Assembly (NCBI GenBank): GCA_963676385.2
Contig: CAXXMM010000007.1
Span: 62,001-126,000, forward strand
Origin: UBA1422 sp963676385
GTDB taxonomy: Bacteria > Bacillota > Clostridia > Peptostreptococcales > Anaerovoracaceae
DNA length: 64,000 bases
Direction: 5' to 3'
The notes beneath the pieces were generated by a model. The model made no database searches. It saw only the letters and a program-made list of their open reading frames with translations, and was not told the DNA's origin. This document shows, piece after piece, positions 17,492 through 25,453 of this stretch. The translations under genes were made by a program, and so were the position numbers. Position 1 is the first letter of the stretch. Each line of letters starts with the position of its first letter.

Positions 17492-18859
17492 TTATTGGTT
17501 TGCAATTTCTGCTTCAATGCCTTTATCCACTTGTCGTGAGATCACGTCCAGATTAATCCCTTTCTTTGCCAAGTACGCACGTCTTGAGAAATACCATATA
17601 AACGATATAATCAGAAGTCCGAGTGCCACCAATCCGCTCTTTGGACTTGCCATAGAGGAAAATGCTATGACCAAAACACATGCAACGGAATTGCTGACGA
17701 GAGAGAAAACCAGTGTTCCTCTTTTTAGCTTGATGCCTGAGTTATTGTAGCGTTCCGGATCCAGTTTTAGCATCCTATAACAAGCAAGGGCTTGAACAAA
17801 CTGGGCCAGCATCATTGGAAATACGACGATGAGGGAGTATGCTTCCAAACTCATTTCAAAGAATGCAAAGATGACCGTATAAATTAGTAAGACAATAATA
17901 TTAACAACAGGGGTTTTGGTTTTTGGATGTAGTTTTCCGAAGAAGGCAGGCACTGTTTTTTGATGAGACCACGCTTCCATTTCTCTGCTGGCAATCAAAT
18001 AGTATCCATTGACGCTGGTCAAAACGGCGCAAATCAAGGCAATTGTGAGAATGTTCTTTAGAACGGGTCCGCCGATTAGACTGGCCAAGTTAGAGGCCAC
18101 AGTATCCCCAAGGGTATTGATTGTTGCCATGGAATAGCAACCACTAAATACAAATGCCATCAGACAATATGCAACAGCCAAAACCACCAGTGCAATAATC
18201 AGGGCTCTTGGAATTGTTTTGGACGGCTGCTTGATTTCGCCTGCATAACTGCAAATCGCGGAAAGCCCTAGCCATGAAAACACACCAACTCCGATTGCCA
18301 TTGCGAAAGTACTGACGCCTTCAGGCATCAATGAAGTATAATTTGAGGAATCGGTATATTGTATGCCGCCGCCGATAAATACAATCGTTGCGACGACTAA
18401 CACTATAAACATCAAATTTTCAATCCCACTAACGGCACTGACGCCGACTAGATTCAAGACGCCAAACACTACAATGATTACGATGGCAATTGCCATAACA
18501 CTTACATTTGGCATGTACAGTTGGATAAACGCCGCCGCCGCATATGCCTGAAAACATATGCATGTGCCCACAGCACCCACTGTCGTTGCGGAGACTGCAA
18601 ATGCAACACTCGGTGTTGCATACAGGGAACTCATCATATATCCCCCACCCGAAGTTGGAAAGGTTCCCGCAATTTGTATAGAGTTAAGACATCCAAATGC
18701 GATGGGTAGTCCCGCAAGAAAATATGTAAGTACTGCGCCGGTGCCGGTCATCCCTACCACAGTAGGAATCATGACGAACATGCTGGCGCCAATGACGATT
18801 CCTATCGTCATAGAGGTGGCTCCAAATAAATTTATTTTTCGTTTTTTAATGTCTTCCAT
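17492..18859 (-). CDS. APC-family amino acid/amine permease
   Basis: A roughly 455-residue polytopic membrane protein with about twelve hydrophobic segments and the APC-superfamily opening INLFGATSMTIGIVIGASMF, where the GxxIGAxxF helix-1 motif contacts the substrate amine. FPTSGGGYMM and WLGLSAICSYAGEIKQPSKT are further hallmarks. The second ATG (18859) is preferred because AAAGGA lies eight bases ahead of it. Placement in the middle of the aminotransferase/ThDP/ADH operon implies that it imports the amino compound degraded by those enzymes. Confidence 0.85.
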   Translation of the reverse strand: MEDIKKRKINLFGATSMTIGIVIGASMFVMIPTVVGMTGTGAVLTYFLAGLPIAFGCLNSIQIAGTFPTSGGGYMMSSLYATPSVAFAVSATTVGAVGTCICFQAYAAAAFIQLYMPNVSVMAIAIVIIVVFGVLNLVGVSAVSGIENLMFIVLVVATIVFIGGGIQYTDSSNYTSLMPEGVSTFAMAIGVGVFSWLGLSAICSYAGEIKQPSKTIPRALIIALVVLAVAYCLMAFVFSGCYSMATINTLGDTVASNLASLIGGPVLKNILTIALICAVLTSVNGYYLIASREMEAWSHQKTVPAFFGKLHPKTKTPVVNIIVLLIYTVIFAFFEMSLEAYSLIVVFPMMLAQFVQALACYRMLKLDPERYNNSGIKLKRGTLVFSLVSNSVACVLVIAFSSMASPKSGLVALGLLIISFIWYFSRRAYLAKKGINLDVISRQVDKGIEAEIANQ

Positions 18860-18928
18860 TGTTATCATCCTTTCAATAAAATACGTTTACTAAAGAAATT
18901 ATGTCCGACAATTTAAGCGTAAAATGTG

Positions 18929-20293
18929 TTACTTTGCATTTAATAGTGGCGCAATCGATGCAACACTCTCTGTGAATGCTTGGATTGCAAAGTCAATATC
19001 CTCTTCATTCATCACGGTACTCAGTGCTATCGTTCCTCTCGTTGCAATGAATACTCCTCTGTTGAGAAGCTCTAGATGAAGCAAGACACATATTGGCAAT
19101 AGAGGGAATCCCGCTACTACAGTAAGCCAGTTATGGGGAGATTTTGGCACCATATGAATCTGAAGCAATGACCCTGCCCGATTGATGGAAAATGGTACCT
19201 GGTAATCATCGATTGTCTTTTTTAACCCCATTTCCAGCCGGCTTCCTAAGCGTTCCAGTTTATCAATTGCGGCTTGATCCAGGAGTTTCATGGCCGCAAT
19301 TCCGCCAGCCATTGCCGGGCGGTTTCCGTTGAATGTACCAGTGTGGCTGATACTTTCTGCTAGAGTCTTGTCATATACTGCCATAATATCTTCCCGGCCT
19401 CCAAAGGCACCGATGGGGAGTCCTCCACCAAAGATTTTGGCGATGGCGGTAATGTCCGGGGTAACCCCATACAGTTCCTGGGCTCCTCCCAGAGAAAGTC
19501 GAAAGGTTTGAACTTCATCAAAAATCAGCAGTACATCATACTTGTCTGCAAGAATCCTTAACCCTTGCAAATATCCGGGTTTGGGACATATGATTCCCAG
19601 TGAACCCAGCACCGGCTCTACAATAATTGCAGAAATCTCATCAGCATGCGCTGCTAGCGTTTGTTCGACTGCATCTAGATCATTAAATGGCACAATATAT
19701 AAGTCCTTCCCCGCGTTATGAGAAATCCCCTTGGATTCCGGTATTGGCTTCAGCGGGTTTCTATTGACGGGGTCCGAATTCACCATTGAATATTCAGCCC
19801 AATCTGTTGTCCCATGATAACCGCCTTCCATTTTTATTATAGCATCTTTGCCATTAAATGCTCTTGCGGTTCGAACAGCAAACATGGTTGCTTCTGTGCC
19901 TGAGTTGCAAAAACGAATTCTGTCAACGGATGGAAGTCGCTGACATAGTATTTCTGCCAACTCAACCTGTTCGGGCAGAATTGCGGGGATGCATGTCCCC
20001 TTTTCTAACACATCGGCAATTGCCTTCGTTATGGTTGGATGACTGTGTCCATGAATCATTGAAGTATAATTGTTAAGAAAATCAATATAAATATTTCCAT
20101 CTGAATCCGTAAGTCTTGATCCATTGGCTGTCTCAATTGTAAGGGGGTACGGATGGTAGTAGGCAACGGTTCTTGTCTCTCCACCGGCGAGCACTTGCTT
20201 CGCTCGATTAAAGTTTTCTTTGCTTTTTGGTGTTTTTTGCATGTATTTTTGAACTGCGGCCTCATAAGCCTGCTGATAGGTGCTATTTAACAT
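18929..20293 (-). CDS. Class III aminotransferase, glutamate-1-semialdehyde aminomutase-like
   Basis: A 454-residue PLP enzyme similar in layout to glutamate-1-semialdehyde 2,1-aminomutases. It shows RAKQVLAGGETRT near the N-terminus, FCNSGTEATMFAVRTARA (about 128-145), GGYHGTTDWAEY (157-168), FDEVQTFR (258-265) and the Schiff-base lysine K286 in AIAKIFGGGLPIGAFGG. Many such proteins outside haem gene clusters are ordinary transaminases or racemases of unusual amino acids. Its ATG, with GAGGGAG about ten bases upstream, follows the SDR stop codon by only a few bases. With the other aminotransferase it makes two transamination steps in one operon. Confidence 0.82.
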   Translation of the reverse strand: MLNSTYQQAYEAAVQKYMQKTPKSKENFNRAKQVLAGGETRTVAYYHPYPLTIETANGSRLTDSDGNIYIDFLNNYTSMIHGHSHPTITKAIADVLEKGTCIPAILPEQVELAEILCQRLPSVDRIRFCNSGTEATMFAVRTARAFNGKDAIIKMEGGYHGTTDWAEYSMVNSDPVNRNPLKPIPESKGISHNAGKDLYIVPFNDLDAVEQTLAAHADEISAIIVEPVLGSLGIICPKPGYLQGLRILADKYDVLLIFDEVQTFRLSLGGAQELYGVTPDITAIAKIFGGGLPIGAFGGREDIMAVYDKTLAESISHTGTFNGNRPAMAGGIAAMKLLDQAAIDKLERLGSRLEMGLKKTIDDYQVPFSINRAGSLLQIHMVPKSPHNWLTVVAGFPLLPICVLLHLELLNRGVFIATRGTIALSTVMNEEDIDFAIQAFTESVASIAPLLNAK

Positions 20294-20299
20294 AAGTAA

Positions 20300-21061
20300 T
20301 CACTCCCTCGTTTTTAATATCGCTTCGACTACTGCGGTTCCGATTCCCGCACTGTATCCTCCATCCAAATTTATAATCTGCCCTGTCATGTACTTGCAGT
20401 CATCGGCAGCTAAGAAATGGATTGTTGCTGCAACTTCTTCCGGTTCAGCCATACGTCTTAAAGGCCATATGACTTTGGTGATTGCTGCTTCTGTTGGGGA
20501 ACCTGCCATCATTTCTGTGTTGATGGATGCCGGGCAAATGCAGTTTACTCGTACCCCTTTATCTGCCAATTCCAGCGCTGCAACTTTAGTAATTTGCGCA
20601 ACTCCCGCCTTTGACACACTATAGGCTCCATACGCCGGCGAACCAAATACACCTGCCAATGATGCAATGTTTATGATAGATCCGCCTTTCTCAATGTGCC
20701 TTGATGCATATTTCAAGCCATAAATTGTGCCCATTAAGTTGACCTGTATGGCATCCAAATACTCTGAAGTAACAGCATCTTGAACAAGGCGGTCAATGTG
20801 ACCAACTCCTGCATTATTAACCACTATGTCAATTTGCCCGTAAGCTTCCATCGTGAGTTCAAATAGATTTTTTACAGCATCTTCGTCACATACATCTGTT
20901 CTAACATATACCGCTCCCAGATTCTTGGCCAATTGAATGACGTCTGTTCGGCATGCCATCACGACTTTTGCTCCGGCATCTAAAAACCTTTTTGAAGTAG
21001 CTAGTCCGACACCTTTGCTAGCACCCGTCACGATTGCCACTTTTCCTTCTAGCGAAAACAT
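20300..21061 (-). CDS. SDR-family NAD(P)-dependent oxidoreductase
   Basis: A 253-residue classical short-chain dehydrogenase/reductase: nucleotide-binding TGASKGVG (12-19), NNAG (82-85), catalytic S134, Y147 and K151 (YSVSK), and a C-terminal GQIINLDGGYSAG. The ATG is preceded by AAAGGAGGAAAG. It is the first gene of the six-gene operon, 72 bases downstream of a consensus-like promoter overlapped by the large palindrome. It probably oxidises or reduces a hydroxyl/keto intermediate of the pathway. The substrate is not inferable from sequence. Confidence 0.88.
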   Translation of the reverse strand: MFSLEGKVAIVTGASKGVGLATSKRFLDAGAKVVMACRTDVIQLAKNLGAVYVRTDVCDEDAVKNLFELTMEAYGQIDIVVNNAGVGHIDRLVQDAVTSEYLDAIQVNLMGTIYGLKYASRHIEKGGSIINIASLAGVFGSPAYGAYSVSKAGVAQITKVAALELADKGVRVNCICPASINTEMMAGSPTEAAITKVIWPLRRMAEPEEVAATIHFLAADDCKYMTGQIINLDGGYSAGIGTAVVEAILKTRE

Positions 21062-21132
21062 ATCTTTCCTCCTTTCAAAAATAATTTGTCAACCAATGTA
21101 GAATAAATAGATTCATCTCATTGATTAAGCAT

Positions 21133-21161
21133 AAAATAGCACACAAATGACATAATGTCAA
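21133..21161 (-). promoter_or_regulatory. Promoter of the SDR-aminotransferase operon
   Basis: On the minus strand TTGACA (21161-21156) is followed after exactly 17 bases by TATTTT (21138-21133). The -35 box and most of the spacer lie inside the 37-bp palindrome, so a bound dimer would occlude RNA polymerase. Confidence 0.65.
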
Positions 21162-21179
21162 TGACATTATGTCATTTGT
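21143..21179. promoter_or_regulatory. 37-bp perfect palindromic operator, probable TetR site
   Basis: ACAAATGACATAATGTCA (21143-21160), one central A, and its exact reverse complement (21162-21179) make a 37-bp perfect inverted repeat. Each half itself contains the smaller palindrome TGACATAATGTCA-like text, so two dimers could bind. It sits between the divergent TetR gene and the six-gene operon and overlaps the operon's -35 box. By analogy with TetR/AcrR regulators, it is the likely operator for both directions. Confidence 0.8.
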
Positions 21180-21336
21180 ATTTCCGGCATGCTTCATGCC
21201 TTTTGGAAAGATATCGACAAGGTTCAAAATAGGCATTTTATTCATCATAAAATATCAAAATTGAAACCTTGTAAACAGATAATGGTTCATATATAATGCA
21301 ATTACGGCAAATATTGTTATACGATGGGGAAAAATA

Positions 21337-22005
21337 ATGAATGCTACTAATAAGGATGCAATAAAAACTCCTGCGAATTCTGAGATAAAGAATAAACGCT
21401 TGCTTCGCAGTATGGCTACAAGAAAGTTGCTTCTACAGGCTGCCCAAAAGTTATTTATTTCAAATGGGTATCGTGGAACGACGGTCACAGCCATCACAGA
21501 TTCCATCGAAATGGCTTATGGAACTTTTTATGTGCATTTTAAGAATAAAGATGATATTTTTATGCATGTCTTTGATGATATTTTGAACGAACTGCAGACA
21601 ATCGTTGATTGGCCCAGTGCAAAACCAACTTGCGTAGATGATGTTCGTGAAATAACAGGGAATCAATTTATTCGTATCTTTAGTCTTGTTCTTAGCCAAC
21701 AGTCATTATGGACAATATTCCAGGATGCAATTAAAAATTCACCGGTTGTGGAATCTTTTTGGAAAGAAAAGATTATTCATAATATGATTTCAATTATTGA
21801 GAATCAACTGAAAAATACTCAGCGTCTTGGCTTGGCAAAAGCTCTTGATTATGAAATTGTCGCCAAATCTCTAACGTACATGGGTATAGATTTTTTGTGG
21901 GAATTTGTAAATGGATCATACCACGAAGGCGATATCGACCATATCGCCCAGACATTGGTTGATTTTTATATTAGCGGTGCATATCTTCCACAGAATTCAA
22001 TTTAG
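21337..22005 (+). CDS. TetR/AcrR-family transcriptional regulator
   Basis: A 222-residue regulator. A basic N-terminal extension precedes the TetR helix-turn-helix (about residues 28-75): LLLQAAQKLFISNGYRGTTV, TAITDSIEMAYGTFYVHF and KNKDDIFMHVF. The C-terminal part is a variable all-helical ligand and dimer domain. It is transcribed away from the aminotransferase operon and separated by the 37-bp palindrome, so it is expected to repress that operon and itself until a pathway intermediate binds. The ribosome binding site is weak (GGGGAAAAATA). A strong terminator follows directly. Confidence 0.85.
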   Translation: MNATNKDAIKTPANSEIKNKRLLRSMATRKLLLQAAQKLFISNGYRGTTVTAITDSIEMAYGTFYVHFKNKDDIFMHVFDDILNELQTIVDWPSAKPTCVDDVREITGNQFIRIFSLVLSQQSLWTIFQDAIKNSPVVESFWKEKIIHNMISIIENQLKNTQRLGLAKALDYEIVAKSLTYMGIDFLWEFVNGSYHEGDIDHIAQTLVDFYISGAYLPQNSI

Positions 22006-22029
22006 TAAGCAAAATAATATTCAAAAAAC

Positions 22030-22062
22030 AAAACGTAGCCGATGATTATCGGTTACGTTTTT
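22030..22062 (+). terminator. Terminator after the TetR gene
   Basis: AAAACGTAGCCGAT pairs with ATCGGTTACGTTTT around a short GATT-type loop, with one G-T pair, followed by further T residues. Confidence 0.8.
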
Positions 22063-22090
22063 ACGTATTGACACGATTTGATATGTCGCC

Positions 22091-22771
22091 TTAGCCTATC
22101 CTCCCAGACTTCAGGTGGTAGTTATTGATTCCTGCCCATATGAGTTCGGCAATGAGGAAGCCCACCCCAAACTGTATGACATTCATGGGAATACTCAATA
22201 CGGAAGCTGCAAAGCTTCCATACATGACGCCTCCTGCCACAAAGTATCCAAATACCATCCAAAGCCCTGCCAGGGTAATGCCCAGCAAATGATACATGGG
22301 CAAAAGGACTTTGTCTCTTTTTCGGATAATCAATGTAATCACAATCAGCAGAACCGGCACGGCGCTGGTTACAATGATCATTGGAACGGCCATCTTGGAA
22401 ATCAACATTGCCGTCAGATTAAACACCACCCAACTGGCAGCAACCACTAAAAACAATAGCATGGTATTTTTTTTACTTTTCATGGCCTTTTCTATGGCCA
22501 ACCCCATGAGTACTGCCATAAGAGTTTTGATAATCAGCGTGGCAGGTGCCCAAATAATATACCCAGACAACAGGTCTGCCAAGGCGGACCCAACCCCTGC
22601 GGCAAAAGCCCCATATCGCCAGCCCAACACCAAAACCGAAAGAAAGACCATACTGTCTCCGGCGTGAATATACCCCCCTGTGTTGGGAACCGGAATCATA
22701 ATGGCCATGGTGGCTACTGTCACTGCGGCAGTCATTACGCCGGTTAAGGTAAGTTTGCTGGTATTCTTCAT
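22091..22771 (-). CDS. ECF transporter S component, likely for a B6-type vitamer
   Basis: A 226-residue protein with about six hydrophobic helices and the ECF S-component pattern GGYIHAGDSMVFLSVLVLG early in the protein (about residues 32-50), followed by GAFAAGVGSALADLLSGY. S components bind one vitamin or its precursor and share an energising module encoded elsewhere. The divergent neighbour is a MocR/PdxR-type regulator, a family that often controls vitamin B6 genes, so pyridoxine or a related compound is the best guess. Related families take up hydroxymethylpyrimidine. ATG follows AAAGGAGAAAAG. Confidence 0.75.
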   Translation of the reverse strand: MKNTSKLTLTGVMTAAVTVATMAIMIPVPNTGGYIHAGDSMVFLSVLVLGWRYGAFAAGVGSALADLLSGYIIWAPATLIIKTLMAVLMGLAIEKAMKSKKNTMLLFLVVAASWVVFNLTAMLISKMAVPMIIVTSAVPVLLIVITLIIRKRDKVLLPMYHLLGITLAGLWMVFGYFVAGGVMYGSFAASVLSIPMNVIQFGVGFLIAELIWAGINNYHLKSGRIG

Positions 22772-22895
22772 CTTTTCTCCTTTTTTGTTATTTTTGTACT
22801 TGCATTGTGTGGCGCCATGTCCTATAGTACATGATAAGTGTATCTATATAAATGCACAGTTTGTTATTTTTTTATAAGTACAGTTGAGGCGAATG

Positions 22896-24299
22896 ATGAA
22901 GTCTTTTTTATTTGATTTGGACCGTTCTTCCAAAGAACCAATGTATCTACAGATATTCCATTATCTGAGCAAGGGGATTGCCTCTGCTGCCATTGCCCCG
23001 GGAGAAAAGCTTCCATCTTTGCGAGAAGCCTCAAAAATGCTGGGAGTCAGTTTGACCACGGTTACTCAGGCATACGGACAGCTTTCCATGGAGGGATATG
23101 TGGAGAATCGTCCGAAATCCGGCTATTTTGTCAGTTCCTTCAAGTCGATTGGCAACAATCCTGATGTTGGGCCCGGTGAATTCCTTTCTTTTCCCACCAT
23201 CTCTCAACCAATTCAAACCACTGATGGAACTTACATCGACCCGGATTGTTTTGATTTTTTGAAGTGGAAAAAATGCCTAAATCGGATTTTGATGGACTAT
23301 CCCCATTTACTCCTTAGCGAAGGAAATCCTCAAGGTGAATTAGCCTTGCGTCAGGAAATTGTTCGCTATGTGTACCAACATCGAGGGGTGAAGTGCACCC
23401 CGGATCAAGTGGTGGTCGGTGCCGGCATTTCCCCTATTATTGAGTTTTTTAGTGTGGTTTTAAAGAAGCAGCAGATTCACCGTTTAGCAATTGAAAACCC
23501 CGGTTTCTCTGCCATAGAAAGGATTTTTTCCCATCGAGGATTTGACATCTTGCCCATTCCCGTTGATGTGGATGGCATTCGGGTTTCTCTTCTTCCCACT
23601 TCTGCCAAAACCATTGTGTATGTGAGTCCTTCCAACCAGTTTCCTTTGGGGTCTGTCATGCCTGTGGGAAAACGGTATGCTCTTTTGGAGTGGGCACGTT
23701 TGAGTCAAAACTATATTTTGGAAGACGACTACGACAGCGAACTTCGTTATTATGGAAAACCCATCCCGGCACTGAAAGGGATGGACACCGGGGAACGGGT
23801 CATATATCTAGGATCGTTTTCAGCCACTTTGTTTCCTTCCATCAAAATCAGTTATATGATTTTGCCGGACTCCCTTCAGGACTATGCCCTTTCTTCCATG
23901 GATGAATATCGTCAAACATGCTCCAAGTCAGAGCAATTAGCCCTGGCCTTGTACATGAAAAGCGGGTTTTATCAGACACATATCAAAAAACTTCGTCGTC
24001 TGTATGCACAAAAAATGCACCGGGCGGGCGGTGCAATTCAACGATACTTTGGGGAAACTGTTAGAATTTTGCAGAGCACCTCCGGCGTTCATATGTTGCT
24101 GGAAGTACAAAGCTTATGTTCTGCCGATGACTTATGTCAACGAGCTTTGAATCTGCGGATTATGGTTACGCCGGTCACTTATTTTGTTCACAGCGGCCAG
24201 GCAACAGAATCCCATGTTCTCATTTTTTATTATTCTAGAATCCCCATTGAAGAAATAGAGGATTCCATTGCTCATCTTGCAGATGCATGGAAACCATAG
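22896..24299 (+). CDS. MocR-family regulator (GntR wHTH plus aminotransferase-like domain) lacking the PLP lysine
   Basis: About 467 residues: an N-terminal GntR winged helix (about 15-75; KLPSLREASKMLGVSLTTVT) joined to a fold-type I aminotransferase-like domain (about 110-467). Such proteins normally bind PLP through a lysine in GTFSKTL. Here the text is GSFSATLFPSIKISY, so the lysine position (codon 23823-23825, GCC) is alanine. EDDYDSELRY and YVSPSNQFPLGSVM are otherwise typical. The ATG at 22896 is preferred with GAGG six bases upstream; TTG (22884) or ATG (22893) starts are possible. Divergent from the ECF S component, which it probably regulates. Confidence 0.8.
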   Translation: MKSFLFDLDRSSKEPMYLQIFHYLSKGIASAAIAPGEKLPSLREASKMLGVSLTTVTQAYGQLSMEGYVENRPKSGYFVSSFKSIGNNPDVGPGEFLSFPTISQPIQTTDGTYIDPDCFDFLKWKKCLNRILMDYPHLLLSEGNPQGELALRQEIVRYVYQHRGVKCTPDQVVVGAGISPIIEFFSVVLKKQQIHRLAIENPGFSAIERIFSHRGFDILPIPVDVDGIRVSLLPTSAKTIVYVSPSNQFPLGSVMPVGKRYALLEWARLSQNYILEDDYDSELRYYGKPIPALKGMDTGERVIYLGSFSATLFPSIKISYMILPDSLQDYALSSMDEYRQTCSKSEQLALALYMKSGFYQTHIKKLRRLYAQKMHRAGGAIQRYFGETVRILQSTSGVHMLLEVQSLCSADDLCQRALNLRIMVTPVTYFVHSGQATESHVLIFYYSRIPIEEIEDSIAHLADAWKP

Positions 24300-24319
24300 C
24301 GGCATCACACACCGGTTTG

Positions 24320-24769
24320 TCAATCTGCGTCCGGATGATCCGTCTCACTACCGTCCACTAACTCAAACAGAAGTTGCCGATACTTTTTGTATTTTTTTAC
24401 GCAGGCACGGTCCTTATCGGTGGGCGCATCATACCTACTAATATCAGCATTTTGTTCCAAATCCGCCATCTTTACTTTGACAGCCAATGGATTTTTGGCA
24501 ACCCGCCGAAGGTAAGCCTCATACGGTTCTCCTCGATGTTTGGTTAAGGCTTCAACGGCTTCCACAATGTTTGCTGGAAAGAAAACCGAAAGCTGTTCAG
24601 CAGTATAGTCTGTATCTTCCAGTACATCATGAAGCCATGCAACAGTCTTTTCTTCAGAGCCTTGAAGTTTGGCGGCAACAGCAGCCAAATGATTAACGTA
24701 TGGTTTGCCAGTCTTGTCCACCTGTCCAGTGTGGGCAAAGGTTGCAATTTCTTTTGCGATTCTTATCAT
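24320..24769 (-). CDS. HD-domain protein (RelA/SpoT hydrolase-like), 149 aa
   Basis: A small single-domain metal-dependent phosphohydrolase. The start MIRIAKEIATFAH is preferred over 24826 because AGGGGAT lies at a suitable distance. A histidine in FAHTGQ, YVNHLAAVA and the HD pair in VAWLHDVLEDT give the HxHDxD-type layout seen in the hydrolase half of RelA/SpoT and in small MESH1-like or HD_4 proteins. A second helix region, KVKMADLEQNADIS, carries the later aspartate. It could hydrolyse (p)ppGpp or another nucleotide. It converges on the MocR gene and has no obvious operon partner. Confidence 0.7.
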   Translation of the reverse strand: MIRIAKEIATFAHTGQVDKTGKPYVNHLAAVAAKLQGSEEKTVAWLHDVLEDTDYTAEQLSVFFPANIVEAVEALTKHRGEPYEAYLRRVAKNPLAVKVKMADLEQNADISRYDAPTDKDRACVKKYKKYRQLLFELVDGSETDHPDAD

Positions 24770-24900
24770 GTAAAGATCCCCTATCTTTTCCTTTCTATAC
24801 TTCCACGGTCTCCCCTCATCAGACATTTTAAGCGAATCACTTCAGGATTACAAGATTTTTTTGTATATTGTACACATGTTATTGAACATTCATTTCATTT

Positions 24901-25440
24901 TCAAGTTGTTTGATCTAGGCTGAGGTTATCCTTTATGTCAGGGTACAACTGAGAAGCAAGGGCATATGACTCTTCATCGTATACCACCAAGGTTACCTCC
25001 ATTTTACTTTTCTGAAGAAAGTTTTTGATGGTGGAAACAGCGATTTCAAAAGCTTTTTCCTTGGGAAAACCATGGGCGCCTGTGGAAATCAAAGGAAACG
25101 CAATGGATTCACAACTTAGTTTTGCAGCCAGCTGCAAGGATTTTTGGTAACATGCCTTGAGCTTTTCCTCCGGTTCTCCCGGATTGCCTTGTTCTCTTCG
25201 GTAGTCAGGACCTACTGTATGAAACACATACCGGGCCAGCAAGTCAAAGGCTCGAGAATAAGTGACTTCACCCACGGAAATTTCCCCGATTCGTTTTCTC
25301 GCATCCATCAATCTGGGGCCTGCGGCACCATGGATTGCTGCATCAACTTGATCCCCAATCAGTGGATGAGGGTTTGCCGAATCCACGATTACATCAGCAC
25401 TAATATGAGTAATATCGTCCCTTATCATTTTAAATGGCAT
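24901..25440 (-). CDS. Macro-domain protein (ADP-ribose/O-acetyl-ADP-ribose hydrolase-like)
   Basis: A 179-residue single macro domain. ADVIVDSANPHP (15-26) replaces the usual ADAIVNAAN adenine-pocket motif, AAIHGAAGPRL and ISVGEVTYSRAFDLLA follow, and STGAHGFP (about 118-125) forms the diphosphate loop. Bacterial members remove ADP-ribose from proteins or deacetylate O-acetyl-ADP-ribose. The start is set by AAAGGAGGGCAGCTT before ATG. It is separated by 13 bases from the WYL regulator upstream on the same strand and is probably cotranscribed with it, so the pair may respond to nucleotide or DNA stress. Confidence 0.8.
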   Translation of the reverse strand: MPFKMIRDDITHISADVIVDSANPHPLIGDQVDAAIHGAAGPRLMDARKRIGEISVGEVTYSRAFDLLARYVFHTVGPDYRREQGNPGEPEEKLKACYQKSLQLAAKLSCESIAFPLISTGAHGFPKEKAFEIAVSTIKNFLQKSKMEVTLVVYDEESYALASQLYPDIKDNLSLDQTT

Positions 25441-25453
25441 AAGCTGCCCTCCT

